Positions 17,625 to 26,293 of a stretch of DNA of 64,000 bases are shown piece after piece (the stretch's first letter is position 1; each line of letters starts with the position of its first letter). The position numbers were made by a program, and so were the translations under genes. Location of the stretch: the NCBI RefSeq assembly GCF_003867015.1, contig NZ_CP032548.1, positions 3,167,001 through 3,231,000 on the forward strand. The letters run 5' to 3'. The notes beneath the pieces are model-generated. The model searched no databases, was not told the DNA's origin, and saw nothing but the letters and a program-made list of their open reading frames with translations. Origin of the DNA: Tenacibaculum singaporense. Lineage in GTDB: Bacteria; Bacteroidota; Bacteroidia; Flavobacteriales; Flavobacteriaceae.

Positions 17625-17757
17625 AGCACAAAAAACCGCAACATGAGTTAAAATCATCGTGTAGAATATATTCTAAAACACCTCCTCTTTCACCAATAAA
17701 ATTAGTTTTGTAATGCTTTGTTTTCTGAGTAAAAAAATACACCCTTCGTTAAAACCC
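17625..17757 (-). pseudogene. Decayed copy of the 3' end of the ArdC/RecA-like gene
   Basis: On the minus strand these bases encode GFNEGCIF, then after a frameshift FTQKTKHYKTNFI, then ERGGVLEYI and DD. The intact gene at 22242-24644 has GFDGDCIFFTEKTNHYKTNFI and, in a shifted frame after its stop, ERGGILGYI and DD. About 110 bp found in the intact copy are missing here. The fragment has no start and cannot be functional. It has the same orientation as the intact gene and the CBASS block lies between the two copies. Confidence 0.75.
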
Positions 17758-17983
17758 TGTTGAATTACAGTTTTTGTTATATTAGCTAGCACTAAATCAA
17801 ACAACTAAAAAATTGCAAAAAGCACGTTTGTGTTCTATTTATGGTTGTACTAAGAATGCTGAAAGTGTTTAGACAAACAAGTTGCTTGCAATGCGAATAA
17901 ACACCTCGCTATCAACAACCTGACAAATTGTCTCTATAAAAATATCGGCATATTAATTGAGTGTTTTAAGAAAATTTTAAGAT
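17758..17983. promoter_or_regulatory. Leader region of the CBASS operon
   Basis: No gene is visible in these 226 bases. A perfect palindrome GACAA-A-TTGTC lies at 17922-17932, about 50 bp before the CD-NTase start, and could be an operator. No full promoter consensus is evident. Confidence 0.35.
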
Positions 17984-18952
17984 ATGCCGACAGTATTACA
18001 AGCGATAAAAAAACTGATTGAAAAAGTTTCAGTAACAGATAGACAAGAAGAAAGTATCAAAACTTCAACTGATTATTTAAACGGTCATTTGACTAAAGAC
18101 GAGAATAACCTAGATATTGACAGTACATTCGTTAATGGTTCTTATGAACGAGATACAATTTTAAGACCATTAGATGATGTAGATATTTTTGCATTATTAA
18201 ACGAGTCTGAATGGTCAGACGAATATGGTAATTTACCAAAACCACAAGCAGTTCTAACTAAAATTAAAAATAAACTAAATTCAATATCTCATTATAAGGA
18301 CAAAGTGACACAAGATAGACCTTGCGTTACAGTAACCTTGAATTCTATAAATTTCGATGTTTTACCAAGTTTTGAGCGAAACAATAGTGGCTACTTAATT
18401 CCGAATTATGATTTACAATCTTGGACATATAGTTATCCTAAACAATTAACAAACAATTTAAATGATTGTAATCGAAATAATAGCTATAAAATAAAAGACA
18501 TTGTAAAAGCAATAAAATATTGGAATAGAGAAAACAAAAAACTTATTCCTTCCTTTCAAATAGAAGAAACCTTAATTGCATACTTTAATATTCACAATTT
18601 TGGAAATCACGAAGAAGCAATAAGGCTTTGGTTTAATAATGCGGAATATTATCTTGAACAAGCTAAATTTAAAACCAATAATCAATACGACGATGCAATC
18701 AAAAAGATTAAAAAGGCAAAGGATAAACTAAACACCGCAAAAGAGCATTTAGACAAAAAAGAAAATGCCGAGGCTCTTCAAATCTGGAAAGATGTTTTTG
18801 GAAAAGAATTTATAATATCTGATGTAAACGAAGCTAAATCTTTTTCTCAAAAATTATCAGACGGTTTATTAAAGTCATCATCTACAGGGACTATTTCTGA
18901 AACAGTTGGTAGAAATATACCAGCGTCAAAAGGTTTTTATGGCGATATATAG
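17984..18952 (+). CDS. CBASS CD-NTase (cGAS/DncV-like nucleotidyltransferase)
   Basis: 322 residues. The nucleotidyltransferase motif GSYERDTILRPLDDVDIF (residues 52-69) carries GS and the metal-binding Asp65 and Asp67; the third acidic residue is Asp125 in INFDVLPSF. A helical C-terminal half follows. On phage infection such enzymes make a cyclic oligonucleotide that activates an effector. The flexible C-terminal tail (NIPASKGFYGDI) is the kind of tail to which CBASS ubiquitin-like machinery attaches. The gene overlaps the E2-like gene by 14 bases, so both proteins are made together. Which nucleotide product it makes cannot be told. Confidence 0.9.
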   Translation: MPTVLQAIKKLIEKVSVTDRQEESIKTSTDYLNGHLTKDENNLDIDSTFVNGSYERDTILRPLDDVDIFALLNESEWSDEYGNLPKPQAVLTKIKNKLNSISHYKDKVTQDRPCVTVTLNSINFDVLPSFERNNSGYLIPNYDLQSWTYSYPKQLTNNLNDCNRNNSYKIKDIVKAIKYWNRENKKLIPSFQIEETLIAYFNIHNFGNHEEAIRLWFNNAEYYLEQAKFKTNNQYDDAIKKIKKAKDKLNTAKEHLDKKENAEALQIWKDVFGKEFIISDVNEAKSFSQKLSDGLLKSSSTGTISETVGRNIPASKGFYGDI

Positions 18953-19352
18953 AAATAAATCCACAAAAGTAGATATACAAATTGGCGCTATGAAAGCTAT
19001 TTATCCTCAATTTAGAGTAACTAAAAAAACAAGTACCGAAGTTGTTTTTGTTGGAGAACTACAACCTAAACCCGAATATAAAAAATATAAGGTCTCTATT
19101 TTATATCGAGGTAATTCAAATCCTCAAATTCGGGTAATTGAGCCAAAATTGGTTGAAAACCCACCACACTTCTATAAAAATTCAGGAACTTTATGTCTTT
19201 ATCACCCTAAAGATTTTAAATGGAGAAAGGAATTGCTTATTGCAAAATACATTGTACCCATTACTGCTGCTTGGTTGTACTTTTATGAAGTTTGGTTAGA
19301 GACAGGTATTTGGTATGGACCAGAAGCAAAACATACAACACCAAAAGAATAA
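18939..19352 (+). CDS. CBASS stand-alone E2-like conjugating protein
   Basis: 137 residues from the ATG at 18939; an earlier in-frame ATG would extend it further into the CD-NTase gene. The fold signature is SGTLCLYHPKDFKW with candidate catalytic Cys86, followed by LIAKYIVPITAAWLYFYEVWLETGIWYG and EAKH, as in the E2 domain of CBASS Cap2 proteins. There is no E1 domain and no E1 or JAB deconjugase gene beside it. This is the arrangement of the short (type II-C) CBASS systems, in which an E2 alone acts on the CD-NTase C terminus to control its activity. Confidence 0.85.
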   Translation: MAIYRNKSTKVDIQIGAMKAIYPQFRVTKKTSTEVVFVGELQPKPEYKKYKVSILYRGNSNPQIRVIEPKLVENPPHFYKNSGTLCLYHPKDFKWRKELLIAKYIVPITAAWLYFYEVWLETGIWYGPEAKHTTPKE

Positions 19353-19355
19353 ATA

Positions 19356-20111
19356 ATGACTAGAAAAGTACCATACCAAAAAAGCTATGATTTTGTTAAC
19401 AAAATCAATAGTACATTAAGCATAATATTAATACTAACTACAACAATTTCTATTGCTATTTTGGTGTTAGATAAACTAGAAACACCTCATAAGTTTACAC
19501 ATATACTTAACGTTGTACTTGTAATCTTGTCTGTATCCTACTTTATTTTAGAAATTTTACAAAGACACCTTTTTCACGAAGCAGAATTTGAAAGAAAAAA
19601 TGATTTTATTGACAATGGATTAAAATTAAAGTTGTCTGAAGAAAACTCAAGCGGTTATTTTAACAATGACGATTTAAAAAAAGGTGTTTATAAATTAGGA
19701 GTTAATTGCTTTGAAAGTTCATTTTTCACAAAGTCTATAACAAAAAAAATGTTAAAAAAACATTTAATTCAAGCTGGCATTATATTCTTACTAATTTTTA
19801 CTTTAATTTTTACAGTAGCAAATAATCTTCTTATACAAATACTTCTACTTGCATTGCCATATTCCATTTTAAATGATACTCTTAAATTATATCGACTTTA
19901 TAAAAACACTGATACTGTATTTAAACATTTCACATATATTTTTAACACATCGAAAAAAGGTAAACTTGATTACTTGATTTTAAATAATATTATTAATTAT
20001 GAAAAATCGTTATCAAGGGCAGCTATTCTTTTAGACAATAAAATTTTCAAAAAAATGAATAACGACTTGTCAATTAAGTGGAATGAATTAAAAGAGAAGC
20101 ACAAAATTTAG
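19356..20111 (+). CDS. CBASS membrane effector, four-TM (S-4TM-like)
   Basis: 251 residues, three bases after the E2-like gene. Four membrane helices are visible in two pairs: residues about 20-38 and 48-67, then 137-155 and 157-173, separated by a charged cytoplasmic segment (70-130). A soluble helical C terminus follows. This matches the SMODS-associated four-TM effector layout. On binding the cyclic nucleotide such effectors are expected to damage the inner membrane and kill the infected cell. The family assignment is from topology and gene context; the sequence itself has little motif content. Confidence 0.78.
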   Translation: MTRKVPYQKSYDFVNKINSTLSIILILTTTISIAILVLDKLETPHKFTHILNVVLVILSVSYFILEILQRHLFHEAEFERKNDFIDNGLKLKLSEENSSGYFNNDDLKKGVYKLGVNCFESSFFTKSITKKMLKKHLIQAGIIFLLIFTLIFTVANNLLIQILLLALPYSILNDTLKLYRLYKNTDTVFKHFTYIFNTSKKGKLDYLILNNIINYEKSLSRAAILLDNKIFKKMNNDLSIKWNELKEKHKI

Positions 20112-20199
20112 TAAGCACAACAGGTAACAAAGACGTATATAATTTATTACTATTTCTAGCCTACTTACGAAAACGTTAGCTGTAATAAAGCCAAACTGT

Positions 20200-21177
20200 A
20201 TGAATAAAAGATTGAGGGAAGATTTTAAAGTTTTACAAGCTATTTTTAAAAATGCAAAAAACAAAAAACAAAAATGTTTAATCTGTGAAGAAAATTCAAT
20301 TAACTCTCATTTATTACAAAAAAATGGAATCTTAAATTTAATCAGTACCAACAGCCATATTACTCAAATTAAAGGAAACGACTTCTTTAAAGCAGAAAAA
20401 GATGGAATTATTAGTATTAAATCAATTGGAATAAATAATGCAATGTCATATCCATTATTCTGTAATTCTCATGACACAGATATTTTTGCTCCTATAGAAA
20501 TAGAAGAGCATAATCTCAATGATTATAACAGTCAGTTATTGTTTTCATACCGTTCATTATGTGCAGAAATAAGGAAAAAGATAATTAATGTTGATATATT
20601 TAAAAGAGTGAACAACTCAAGACAATTTGCAATCAATACGCAATTTATAGATATGGCTAAATCTCAAGTTGAAGCTAATACTATGGGAATTCAAGATTTG
20701 AATTGGTATAAAAACATAATGGAATTAGAAATCAACAATTCAAATAACAATCAAGATTTTATTTTTGAAAAAATTGATTTTGATTTCATTCCTATTAGTG
20801 CTTCAGCTGTTTATACACCTATAAATCCTGAAGAACACACTTTGGGATTTTTGAAAAAATCAGAAAACATTTTAAATTATATCTTTATAAACTTAATTCC
20901 GCAAAAAGACAAACTGTCTCTAATTATTGGGTATCATAAATCAAAATCTAGCAAATGGATATTAGAATATATTTCTTCTTGGAAAAAATTAACTCAATTA
21001 GATTTTGAACTAAAATTAACAGATTTATTTGCCACTAAAATTGAAACTTGGGCAATATCACCTGATTTTTGGAAAGAATTAAAACCTGAAAACATTAAAG
21101 CGTTTAAAGAATATTGGAATAAAAATGCGAATAACTTAAGAATTACTCAAAATGTTAATTTTAATTTGTTCGGATAA
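20200..21177 (+). CDS. Zinc-binding protein of unknown function, possible defence accessory
   Basis: 325 residues. The N terminus has a C-x2-C pair and an SH motif (CLICEENSINSHLLQKNG, about residues 26-43), then SYPLFCNSHDTDIFAPIE near residues 83-100, giving a likely Cys/His zinc site that could be a degenerate treble-clef or HNH-type fold. The rest is alpha-beta with no signal peptide or membrane helix. I have seen this C-x2-C, SH-QKNG, FC-HD-IF-PIE pattern in uncharacterised proteins near defence genes, but it has no assigned function. It is 88 bp after the CBASS effector and may be a separate system. Confidence 0.6.
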   Translation: MNKRLREDFKVLQAIFKNAKNKKQKCLICEENSINSHLLQKNGILNLISTNSHITQIKGNDFFKAEKDGIISIKSIGINNAMSYPLFCNSHDTDIFAPIEIEEHNLNDYNSQLLFSYRSLCAEIRKKIINVDIFKRVNNSRQFAINTQFIDMAKSQVEANTMGIQDLNWYKNIMELEINNSNNNQDFIFEKIDFDFIPISASAVYTPINPEEHTLGFLKKSENILNYIFINLIPQKDKLSLIIGYHKSKSSKWILEYISSWKKLTQLDFELKLTDLFATKIETWAISPDFWKELKPENIKAFKEYWNKNANNLRITQNVNFNLFG

Positions 21178-21336
21178 ATTATTATAGCTAACTTGAGATG
21201 TATAAAAAAATTGCTCAATTTCGGGCTTAGTCAATACTAATTACTCATTTACTTACTTTTAATTTTCCTTCGAAAAATCAGAAGTAAGGATACGAAATTT
21301 TTCATATACAAATACCTAAAACATACATTACAAAAA

Positions 21337-22035
21337 ATGACTCTAATCGTATTTATAGTTCATCTTTTCTCTTGGTTTTTTATTTCTAGAAATGGAATAA
21401 AAAAATCAGAAACAGGAAAAATATTCATTTCTAAATTAGATGAGAACACCATCACATTCTTAAAATGGAGAGCAATATCTAATGTTAGAACTGATTTAAA
21501 AAAAATGAGTACCTTATTTGGTGTAATTTCTATCGGTGGAATAATTATAAATGGAATACTTACTTATTTTAAAATCGAACCTGGAATTTATTTTTTATCG
21601 TCAATATTATTAAGCTTACTATTTTGGATTTCCCTAAAATGGGGAACAAACAAAAGAAAAGAAACTTTAGATTGGTTTAAATACTTAGGTCTAATAATTA
21701 TAAGTCCTTGGTTATTTTATCTTTTGGATTCAATGAGTGAGCCGAATAGTCCCAAATTATTAATACATTTCGGAACAATACTAAACCCTATCGGAATTGA
21801 CCTTACTTCAAACATACAAATTGCAATAAGCTTGACAATAATTCTCAGTATAGGCATGTTATTCATAACATTATTTTGGTTTATACAAAATGTGATAATT
21901 CTATATTTTTTTACAATAATGTTATGGATAACTAACCGAATTTCAAATTCGTTGTTGAAAGTAAAAGAAGAAAAAATAACATTTCTCTCATACATTTTAA
22001 TGCCTATAACAATGATTATTTTGTATGCTGCATAG
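21337..22035 (+). CDS. Multi-pass membrane protein, unknown
   Basis: 232 residues with about six hydrophobic segments (residues 3-15, 58-78, 84-100, 114-130, 150-200 in two passes, and 215-231). Basic residues cluster in the loops. I recognise no family. It lies at the right edge of the defence cargo with a 160-bp gap before it. It could be the membrane partner of the preceding zinc protein or an independent gene. Confidence 0.55.
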   Translation: MTLIVFIVHLFSWFFISRNGIKKSETGKIFISKLDENTITFLKWRAISNVRTDLKKMSTLFGVISIGGIIINGILTYFKIEPGIYFLSSILLSLLFWISLKWGTNKRKETLDWFKYLGLIIISPWLFYLLDSMSEPNSPKLLIHFGTILNPIGIDLTSNIQIAISLTIILSIGMLFITLFWFIQNVIILYFFTIMLWITNRISNSLLKVKEEKITFLSYILMPITMIILYAA

Positions 22036-22241
22036 CACATTACAGAACTCTTTTGTAATGCACAAAAAGTTTTCATTGGTTCTAGTTCTTGAATTTATTT
22101 GCTCAATAAAAAAATAAGGTTGTTGTTTTTTACTCCTTTAATTTAATAATGTTTTTTGTTTTGATTTATTCTACTTTCAGCAAATAAAACATTAAAATGA
22201 CATCCCGAAAAACGATTGTAAATCATCCTGCGGGATATATC

Positions 22242-24644
22242 CTAAAATTCCACCTCTTTCGGCATCACATTTTCTGTAACCAGTTCTTCAGAGATAATCG
22301 AGTCAAGTTTCCCTGAATAAATATTGTATTTCAACTCATCGAGTGGTTTATCTTGGTAACGGTTTTTATCCGTGTAAATAAAGTTGGTTTTGTAATGATT
22401 TGTTTTCTCAGTAAAGAAAATACAATCCCCATCAAAGCCACTTTTTGAGCCTCCTCTCATTTTACCATCTGCGGTTTGTTGAAAGATGATAAAAAACAAC
22501 TTTCCGTCGTACTTCTTTCGTAAGTCTTTGTCAATTTCAAACTTGCTATCCAGTTCCTTTAATTTAGCAAAACTATCAATCACAATCACATCGTTTTCTC
22601 TAATCAGCTTGTCTAATTGGTCTAGGTTTTCAATATCAGGATTGGACAAGTTTCGTTCTGCTACTTCGTTAAAATACATATCCGCTTTGTCCCAATACAA
22701 CGCACTTTCAGGGTGTTCTTCCATAGAAGCATGACCTACCTTGTATTTTTGAGCTAGTACATTGATAAACTTAAAGGCAAAGTGTGTTTTACTTGAACCT
22801 CGTTTCCCTGCTAGGGTAATCACCAAACTTTCTTTGGTTTTTATCTCTAGCTTTCCTAAAAAGCTTGCCAATACAACATCTTCAATTTGGTAATACTCAA
22901 AGGTTCTATGTCGTAGTTGCTTTCGTTTGTAGGCTACCGAGTTTGTATTGAGATTCCCTGGTATATTGTTATTGGATTGAGGCTTTGACACTCTTTTGAT
23001 GGATCTGTTTAAAGCAGGTGTTTTCGTTGGTTTTGAGCTTGCTTTTTGACTGGTTTTTACCAGTGCTTTGTAAAACTTGGGTTCTTTGTTAGTGTCTACT
23101 TGTAAGAGGTAATCCACTGCTTTTTGTGCCTCACTAGCTGCACGCATTAAAAGCTTTGTATCTTCTTGCATAAATTGTAACGCCAATTGCCAGTTTTTTA
23201 GGTAGTCCGCATGGTTTGCTTGTGTCTTCCATAAAATTCCTGCTTGTGCGGATAAAAACACCGCTCCAAATTCTGCTATGAGTTCTTCCTTGGCATACAC
23301 CACATCACCAAAACGTTTTCCAAAAGGACGGTTCAATCGGCTTGGGTGTCCTGTACTGTGTATCATTTCGTGGAATAGCGTACTGTAGTAGTCAACACTT
23401 TGATAAAAGGCTTCGTACTTGGGCATTTTTACTTTGTCCTGAGTGGGGTTGTAACTCGCTCCTTTAAATCCGTGTACTATCTTCGCACTGTCTTTCGGAA
23501 AGTGTTGAATGATAAGTTCTGCTATCGGGTTCTTTTCTTCTGTATTATGAGGGGTACTTGGTGCAACAAAACCTAAACGTGCTTTTTCCAAAGCGGTTAG
23601 TTTATTCAATCCAAAATCAATGCCCTCAATATCTGCTCCGTTGAAAACCGTATAGTATTTTAAGATAGGAATAGTCTGTACGAGAAAATCAAAATGACTC
23701 GTATCATAGCCTTTCGATTGTAAAAAGTCTTGCATTTTTTGTTTGTTATAGGTGGCGTATTCGAGTCCTTTTTGAGCATCTGAAAATTTATACAGGCGGG
23801 TAAAGTAGATTACTTCTAACCCTTTAGCGCCTTTTTTGAGTTTCCCTTTTGCTTCTTGTATTTGTTTAAAGGTTAAGAAATAAGGGTTTTTATACGCTCC
23901 AAAAGGATTGCCTTTTTTTAGCAGTATGATATTGATACCTCTATAGGCTTTTTTAGAGGCAAAGCTCACAGGTGATAGATACCCGCCTTTTTCTAAAAAG
24001 GTATCATCCCATCCCAACTTTGGTGTTCCTTTAGCGCTCTTGATAGCACTGATAAGTTTATCCGTAATCATCTGATAGATTTGGTCGGGGCTTACAGGGG
24101 CATTCAGTCCTGTGGTATTGGTGTCTTCTTCCTGAATGAAGTCTAAACCTGCTAAAAATTCTAAGGGGATATTTTCAGCAGGTTGTTGGGGTTTAGTGGC
24201 AGGCGCTACAGCACTTTTTTTTTTTGAGGTAGCTTTTACAATCTTACCTCCCTTTGCATATTTATAGCCTTTTTTCAAACGTCCACTAGCGGTCAATCCC
24301 TCTTTTCTTTTTGGGGCTGCCAATCCTTTTCGAGTAGGTTTGGGTACTTTGGCGCTTGCTTTGACTACACGTCCTTTGATAAAACGCCATCCTTTGCGCA
24401 AACGTCCGCAACTGGTTAAGGCTTCTTTGTATGCTCCTGTATGCCTTGGTGCATTCAGTCCTGTGGCATATCGTTTGACTGAGATGTTAAACGTCGTGTA
24501 TTTAGGGTGGTCGTTTAAGATTTTTGAGACCCTATAAATAACCTCCGTATTGTTTTCTTTTTTTGCCTGTGTTACTAATCTTTCTAAAGTACTTCGGCTG
24601 ACTTCCTTGCCGTCTAAGGCTTGAAATTTTTGTATGGTATTCAT
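22242..24644 (-). CDS. ArdC-like zincin metallopeptidase fused to a RecA-like ATPase
   Basis: 800 residues. Residues 60-140 carry two basic repeats of the form LT-SGRL-KG--Y-KG--VKA. An ArdC/DUF1738-like region follows with the zincin motif FHEMIHSTGH (HEMIH at 425-429) and a downstream glutamate in KEELIAEFG. The C-terminal 220 residues are a P-loop ATPase with Walker A AGKRGSSKT (612-620) and Walker B VIVID (686-690). ArdC proteins protect incoming DNA from restriction; the ATPase resembles RecA/DnaB rather than FtsK. The fusion suggests DNA protection coupled to replication or entry. An A11 run lies in codons 139-143. The C terminus may be frameshifted: a conserved motif continues in another frame to 22192. 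Confidence 0.75.
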   Translation of the reverse strand: MNTIQKFQALDGKEVSRSTLERLVTQAKKENNTEVIYRVSKILNDHPKYTTFNISVKRYATGLNAPRHTGAYKEALTSCGRLRKGWRFIKGRVVKASAKVPKPTRKGLAAPKRKEGLTASGRLKKGYKYAKGGKIVKATSKKKSAVAPATKPQQPAENIPLEFLAGLDFIQEEDTNTTGLNAPVSPDQIYQMITDKLISAIKSAKGTPKLGWDDTFLEKGGYLSPVSFASKKAYRGINIILLKKGNPFGAYKNPYFLTFKQIQEAKGKLKKGAKGLEVIYFTRLYKFSDAQKGLEYATYNKQKMQDFLQSKGYDTSHFDFLVQTIPILKYYTVFNGADIEGIDFGLNKLTALEKARLGFVAPSTPHNTEEKNPIAELIIQHFPKDSAKIVHGFKGASYNPTQDKVKMPKYEAFYQSVDYYSTLFHEMIHSTGHPSRLNRPFGKRFGDVVYAKEELIAEFGAVFLSAQAGILWKTQANHADYLKNWQLALQFMQEDTKLLMRAASEAQKAVDYLLQVDTNKEPKFYKALVKTSQKASSKPTKTPALNRSIKRVSKPQSNNNIPGNLNTNSVAYKRKQLRHRTFEYYQIEDVVLASFLGKLEIKTKESLVITLAGKRGSSKTHFAFKFINVLAQKYKVGHASMEEHPESALYWDKADMYFNEVAERNLSNPDIENLDQLDKLIRENDVIVIDSFAKLKELDSKFEIDKDLRKKYDGKLFFIIFQQTADGKMRGGSKSGFDGDCIFFTEKTNHYKTNFIYTDKNRYQDKPLDELKYNIYSGKLDSIISEELVTENVMPKEVEF

Positions 24645-24651
24645 CTTATTT

Positions 24652-24750
24652 TTTCTTTTTCTTTTTAGCTTTTGTATATATCACATAGCTGATAAGGGCT
24701 ATACTAGTAATACTTACCAGCAACGTTGTTGCCTTTTTTTTTTGAGGTCA
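24652..24750 (-). other. A10 slippage site and out-of-frame TM tail of the endolysin
   Basis: The minus strand reads CTC, ten A, GGCAAC. After a one-base shift in the A run the frame continues KKKATTLLVSITS then ALISYVIYTKAKKK to a TAA, a single membrane helix with a lysine tail, as in many other proteins of this operon. Either the run length varies, or slippage makes a minor membrane-anchored endolysin, or the assembly has an indel error. Confidence 0.5.
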
Positions 24751-25292
24751 ACACCAAACTTATGAGCTAGTGCAAACACTCTTCCTGTCCAGCTCGTTGC
24801 AAAGTATTGGTAGTCTTTTAAGCGTTTGTAATAGGCGAGACGTTCTTTTCCTATACGCTCAAAAAGCTGTTTGGCATCTACCGAGTTAATGGCTTTAACA
24901 GTATTAGATCCTATGACATAATCTACCTGTAGGTTTTTGCCAAAGTATCGGTTTAAAGAGCGTTGCACGATACCTGCGGTTACTCTTGGATTGGCGTTTA
25001 TCGCATGGTCGACTATCATTTCTGCCACTGCCTGACTACGGATGCTATCGGCTTGCATTTTGTCCCAAAACTCATTTTTAAAAAGGATGTGAGCTTCTAC
25101 TTTGGTAAGGCTTTTCATATCGTTGATGCTCGGAGGTCTGCCTAGTATCTTTTCATAGAATTTAGCGGAAATTCCGTGATTGGTTCCAACTCGTTCTTTT
25201 TTTGAGTTGTAGTTTCCTTTGTCGTTTTTTAGGTTTTGATACCCGCCCTCTGCTTGTTCTAAAGAGGGTTTGAATAGTTCATAGCTTGCCAT
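24714..25292 (-). CDS. Phage-type endolysin, GH108 lysozyme with PG-binding domain
   Basis: 192 residues. The N-terminal half has EGGYQNLKNDKGNYN with the catalytic glutamate of the GH108 (ZliS-like) N-acetylmuramidases, then GTNHGISAKFYE. The C-terminal half (AVAEMIVDHAINANPR...VIGSNTVKAIN) is the PG_binding_3 part. It cleaves cell-wall glycan to release phage. The reading frame ends KKKRQQRCW just after a run of ten A; in the next frame the sequence reads on as a hydrophobic helix and a lysine tail to about 24652. A candidate spanin and holin lie in the same operon. Confidence 0.85.
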   Translation of the reverse strand: MASYELFKPSLEQAEGGYQNLKNDKGNYNSKKERVGTNHGISAKFYEKILGRPPSINDMKSLTKVEAHILFKNEFWDKMQADSIRSQAVAEMIVDHAINANPRVTAGIVQRSLNRYFGKNLQVDYVIGSNTVKAINSVDAKQLFERIGKERLAYYKRLKDYQYFATSWTGRVFALAHKFGVDLKKKRQQRCW

Positions 25293-25307
25293 TTTCTTTT
25301 TTCTTTT

Positions 25308-25790
25308 TTAAAATTGTACGGTTCGTGTGTTTCCTAAACTGGCTACGTCCAGTTCAAAACGCAACGCCTTTATAAAGTCCTGTTGCTTTTTTTGAAGCTC
25401 CTCAAAAACCAACTGTCCTACAGTGAGTACAGGCAGGGTAATGTGCGTGGGTGGTAACTGGTACATACCGCCACTAGGAATGCTAATTTTGTGGGTATTC
25501 AGCTTGGTAAAGGCTAATTGCTTCCCTGTCTTCTTTTCATACACTCGTAGCTCTTTTGCACTTATAAATCCTGTATTGATATTCAAATGTTCTTTCGTTG
25601 GATTTCGTAGCTGTATGTCTAGTTCTAAGGCGATGTATTGCCATGAGAGCTGCACATTTCTAATTCCTGAAACACGAAACTGTAATTGTTCTATTATACG
25701 GGTCAGTTGGGCTTTCTTTTGGCTGATAAAAGCGGTTAGGGTTATTAAGCCTATGCCTGCTCCAACGACCCATAGCTTTCTTGTGTTCAT
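25308..25790 (-). CDS. LEA2/WHy-like protein with N-terminal membrane anchor
   Basis: 160 residues from the ATG at 25790 (MNTRKLWVVGAG); a longer in-frame start would run into the spanin-like gene. One N-terminal TM helix (LWVVGAGIGLITLTAFI) is followed by QLSWQYIALELDIQLRNPT and HKISIPSGGMYQLPPTHITL, the pattern of a LEA14-type beta-sandwich. Such domains in bacteria and archaea bind membranes or hydrophobic ligands; a virion or periplasmic role is possible here. It sits between the endolysin and the candidate spanin. Confidence 0.6.
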   Translation of the reverse strand: MNTRKLWVVGAGIGLITLTAFISQKKAQLTRIIEQLQFRVSGIRNVQLSWQYIALELDIQLRNPTKEHLNINTGFISAKELRVYEKKTGKQLAFTKLNTHKISIPSGGMYQLPPTHITLPVLTVGQLVFEELQKKQQDFIKALRFELDVASLGNTRTVQF

Positions 25791-25798
25791 TCGTGGTT

Positions 25799-26293
25799 TT
25801 AAGTTGTTTTGACGATTCCATAGACCATGCCTGCAAGGACTAAGAGCAGTACCCAAACCCACAAGGGCAATCGGTGTGTTGTTGCTTGCTCTTTTACCTC
25901 TTGTTTGTGCTTTTTGTACTGGCTCGTTGATGTACTATCCCGCTGTTTGGTTACAACCTCCTTGGTAGCGCCTATGGTACTGCGTATCTCAAATCCTTGG
26001 GCTTGGGTATCGTAGCGAATGCTATAACTGTTTGTACCGCTTTGTTTGCTACTGGCAAAGTGTTGTAATTTTTGATTAACTAGGCTGTCTAGTAGGGTAT
26101 CTCCAGTGGCAACCTTTATAAATATTTTGTCTTGAATAGCGCTATTGATAGTGATGCTCTGTACACTGTCTTTTTGTACATAAACACTATCCACTTGGGT
26201 TTCTAAAGTGTGGGTCTTACTGTGTTTGGTTGTCCCACACGCTGTAATCAGTAGTAATAAAACAATACTGAGTATTTTAAATGTCTTTTCCAT
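25799..26293 (-). CDS. Candidate unimolecular spanin (lipoprotein with C-terminal TM helix)
   Basis: 164 residues. The N terminus MEKTFKILSIVLLLLITACGTT is a lipoprotein signal with lipobox LITAC. A polar, partly coiled periplasmic stretch follows, and the protein ends in one TM helix (LPLWVWVLLLVLAGMVYGIV) with a KTT tail. An outer-membrane lipid anchor plus an inner-membrane C-terminal helix in one chain is the defining layout of u-spanins, which fuse the two membranes at the end of Gram-negative phage lysis. It is two genes upstream of the endolysin. The call rests on topology and context, as spanins share no sequence motif. Confidence 0.6.
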   Translation of the reverse strand: MEKTFKILSIVLLLLITACGTTKHSKTHTLETQVDSVYVQKDSVQSITINSAIQDKIFIKVATGDTLLDSLVNQKLQHFASSKQSGTNSYSIRYDTQAQGFEIRSTIGATKEVVTKQRDSTSTSQYKKHKQEVKEQATTHRLPLWVWVLLLVLAGMVYGIVKTT

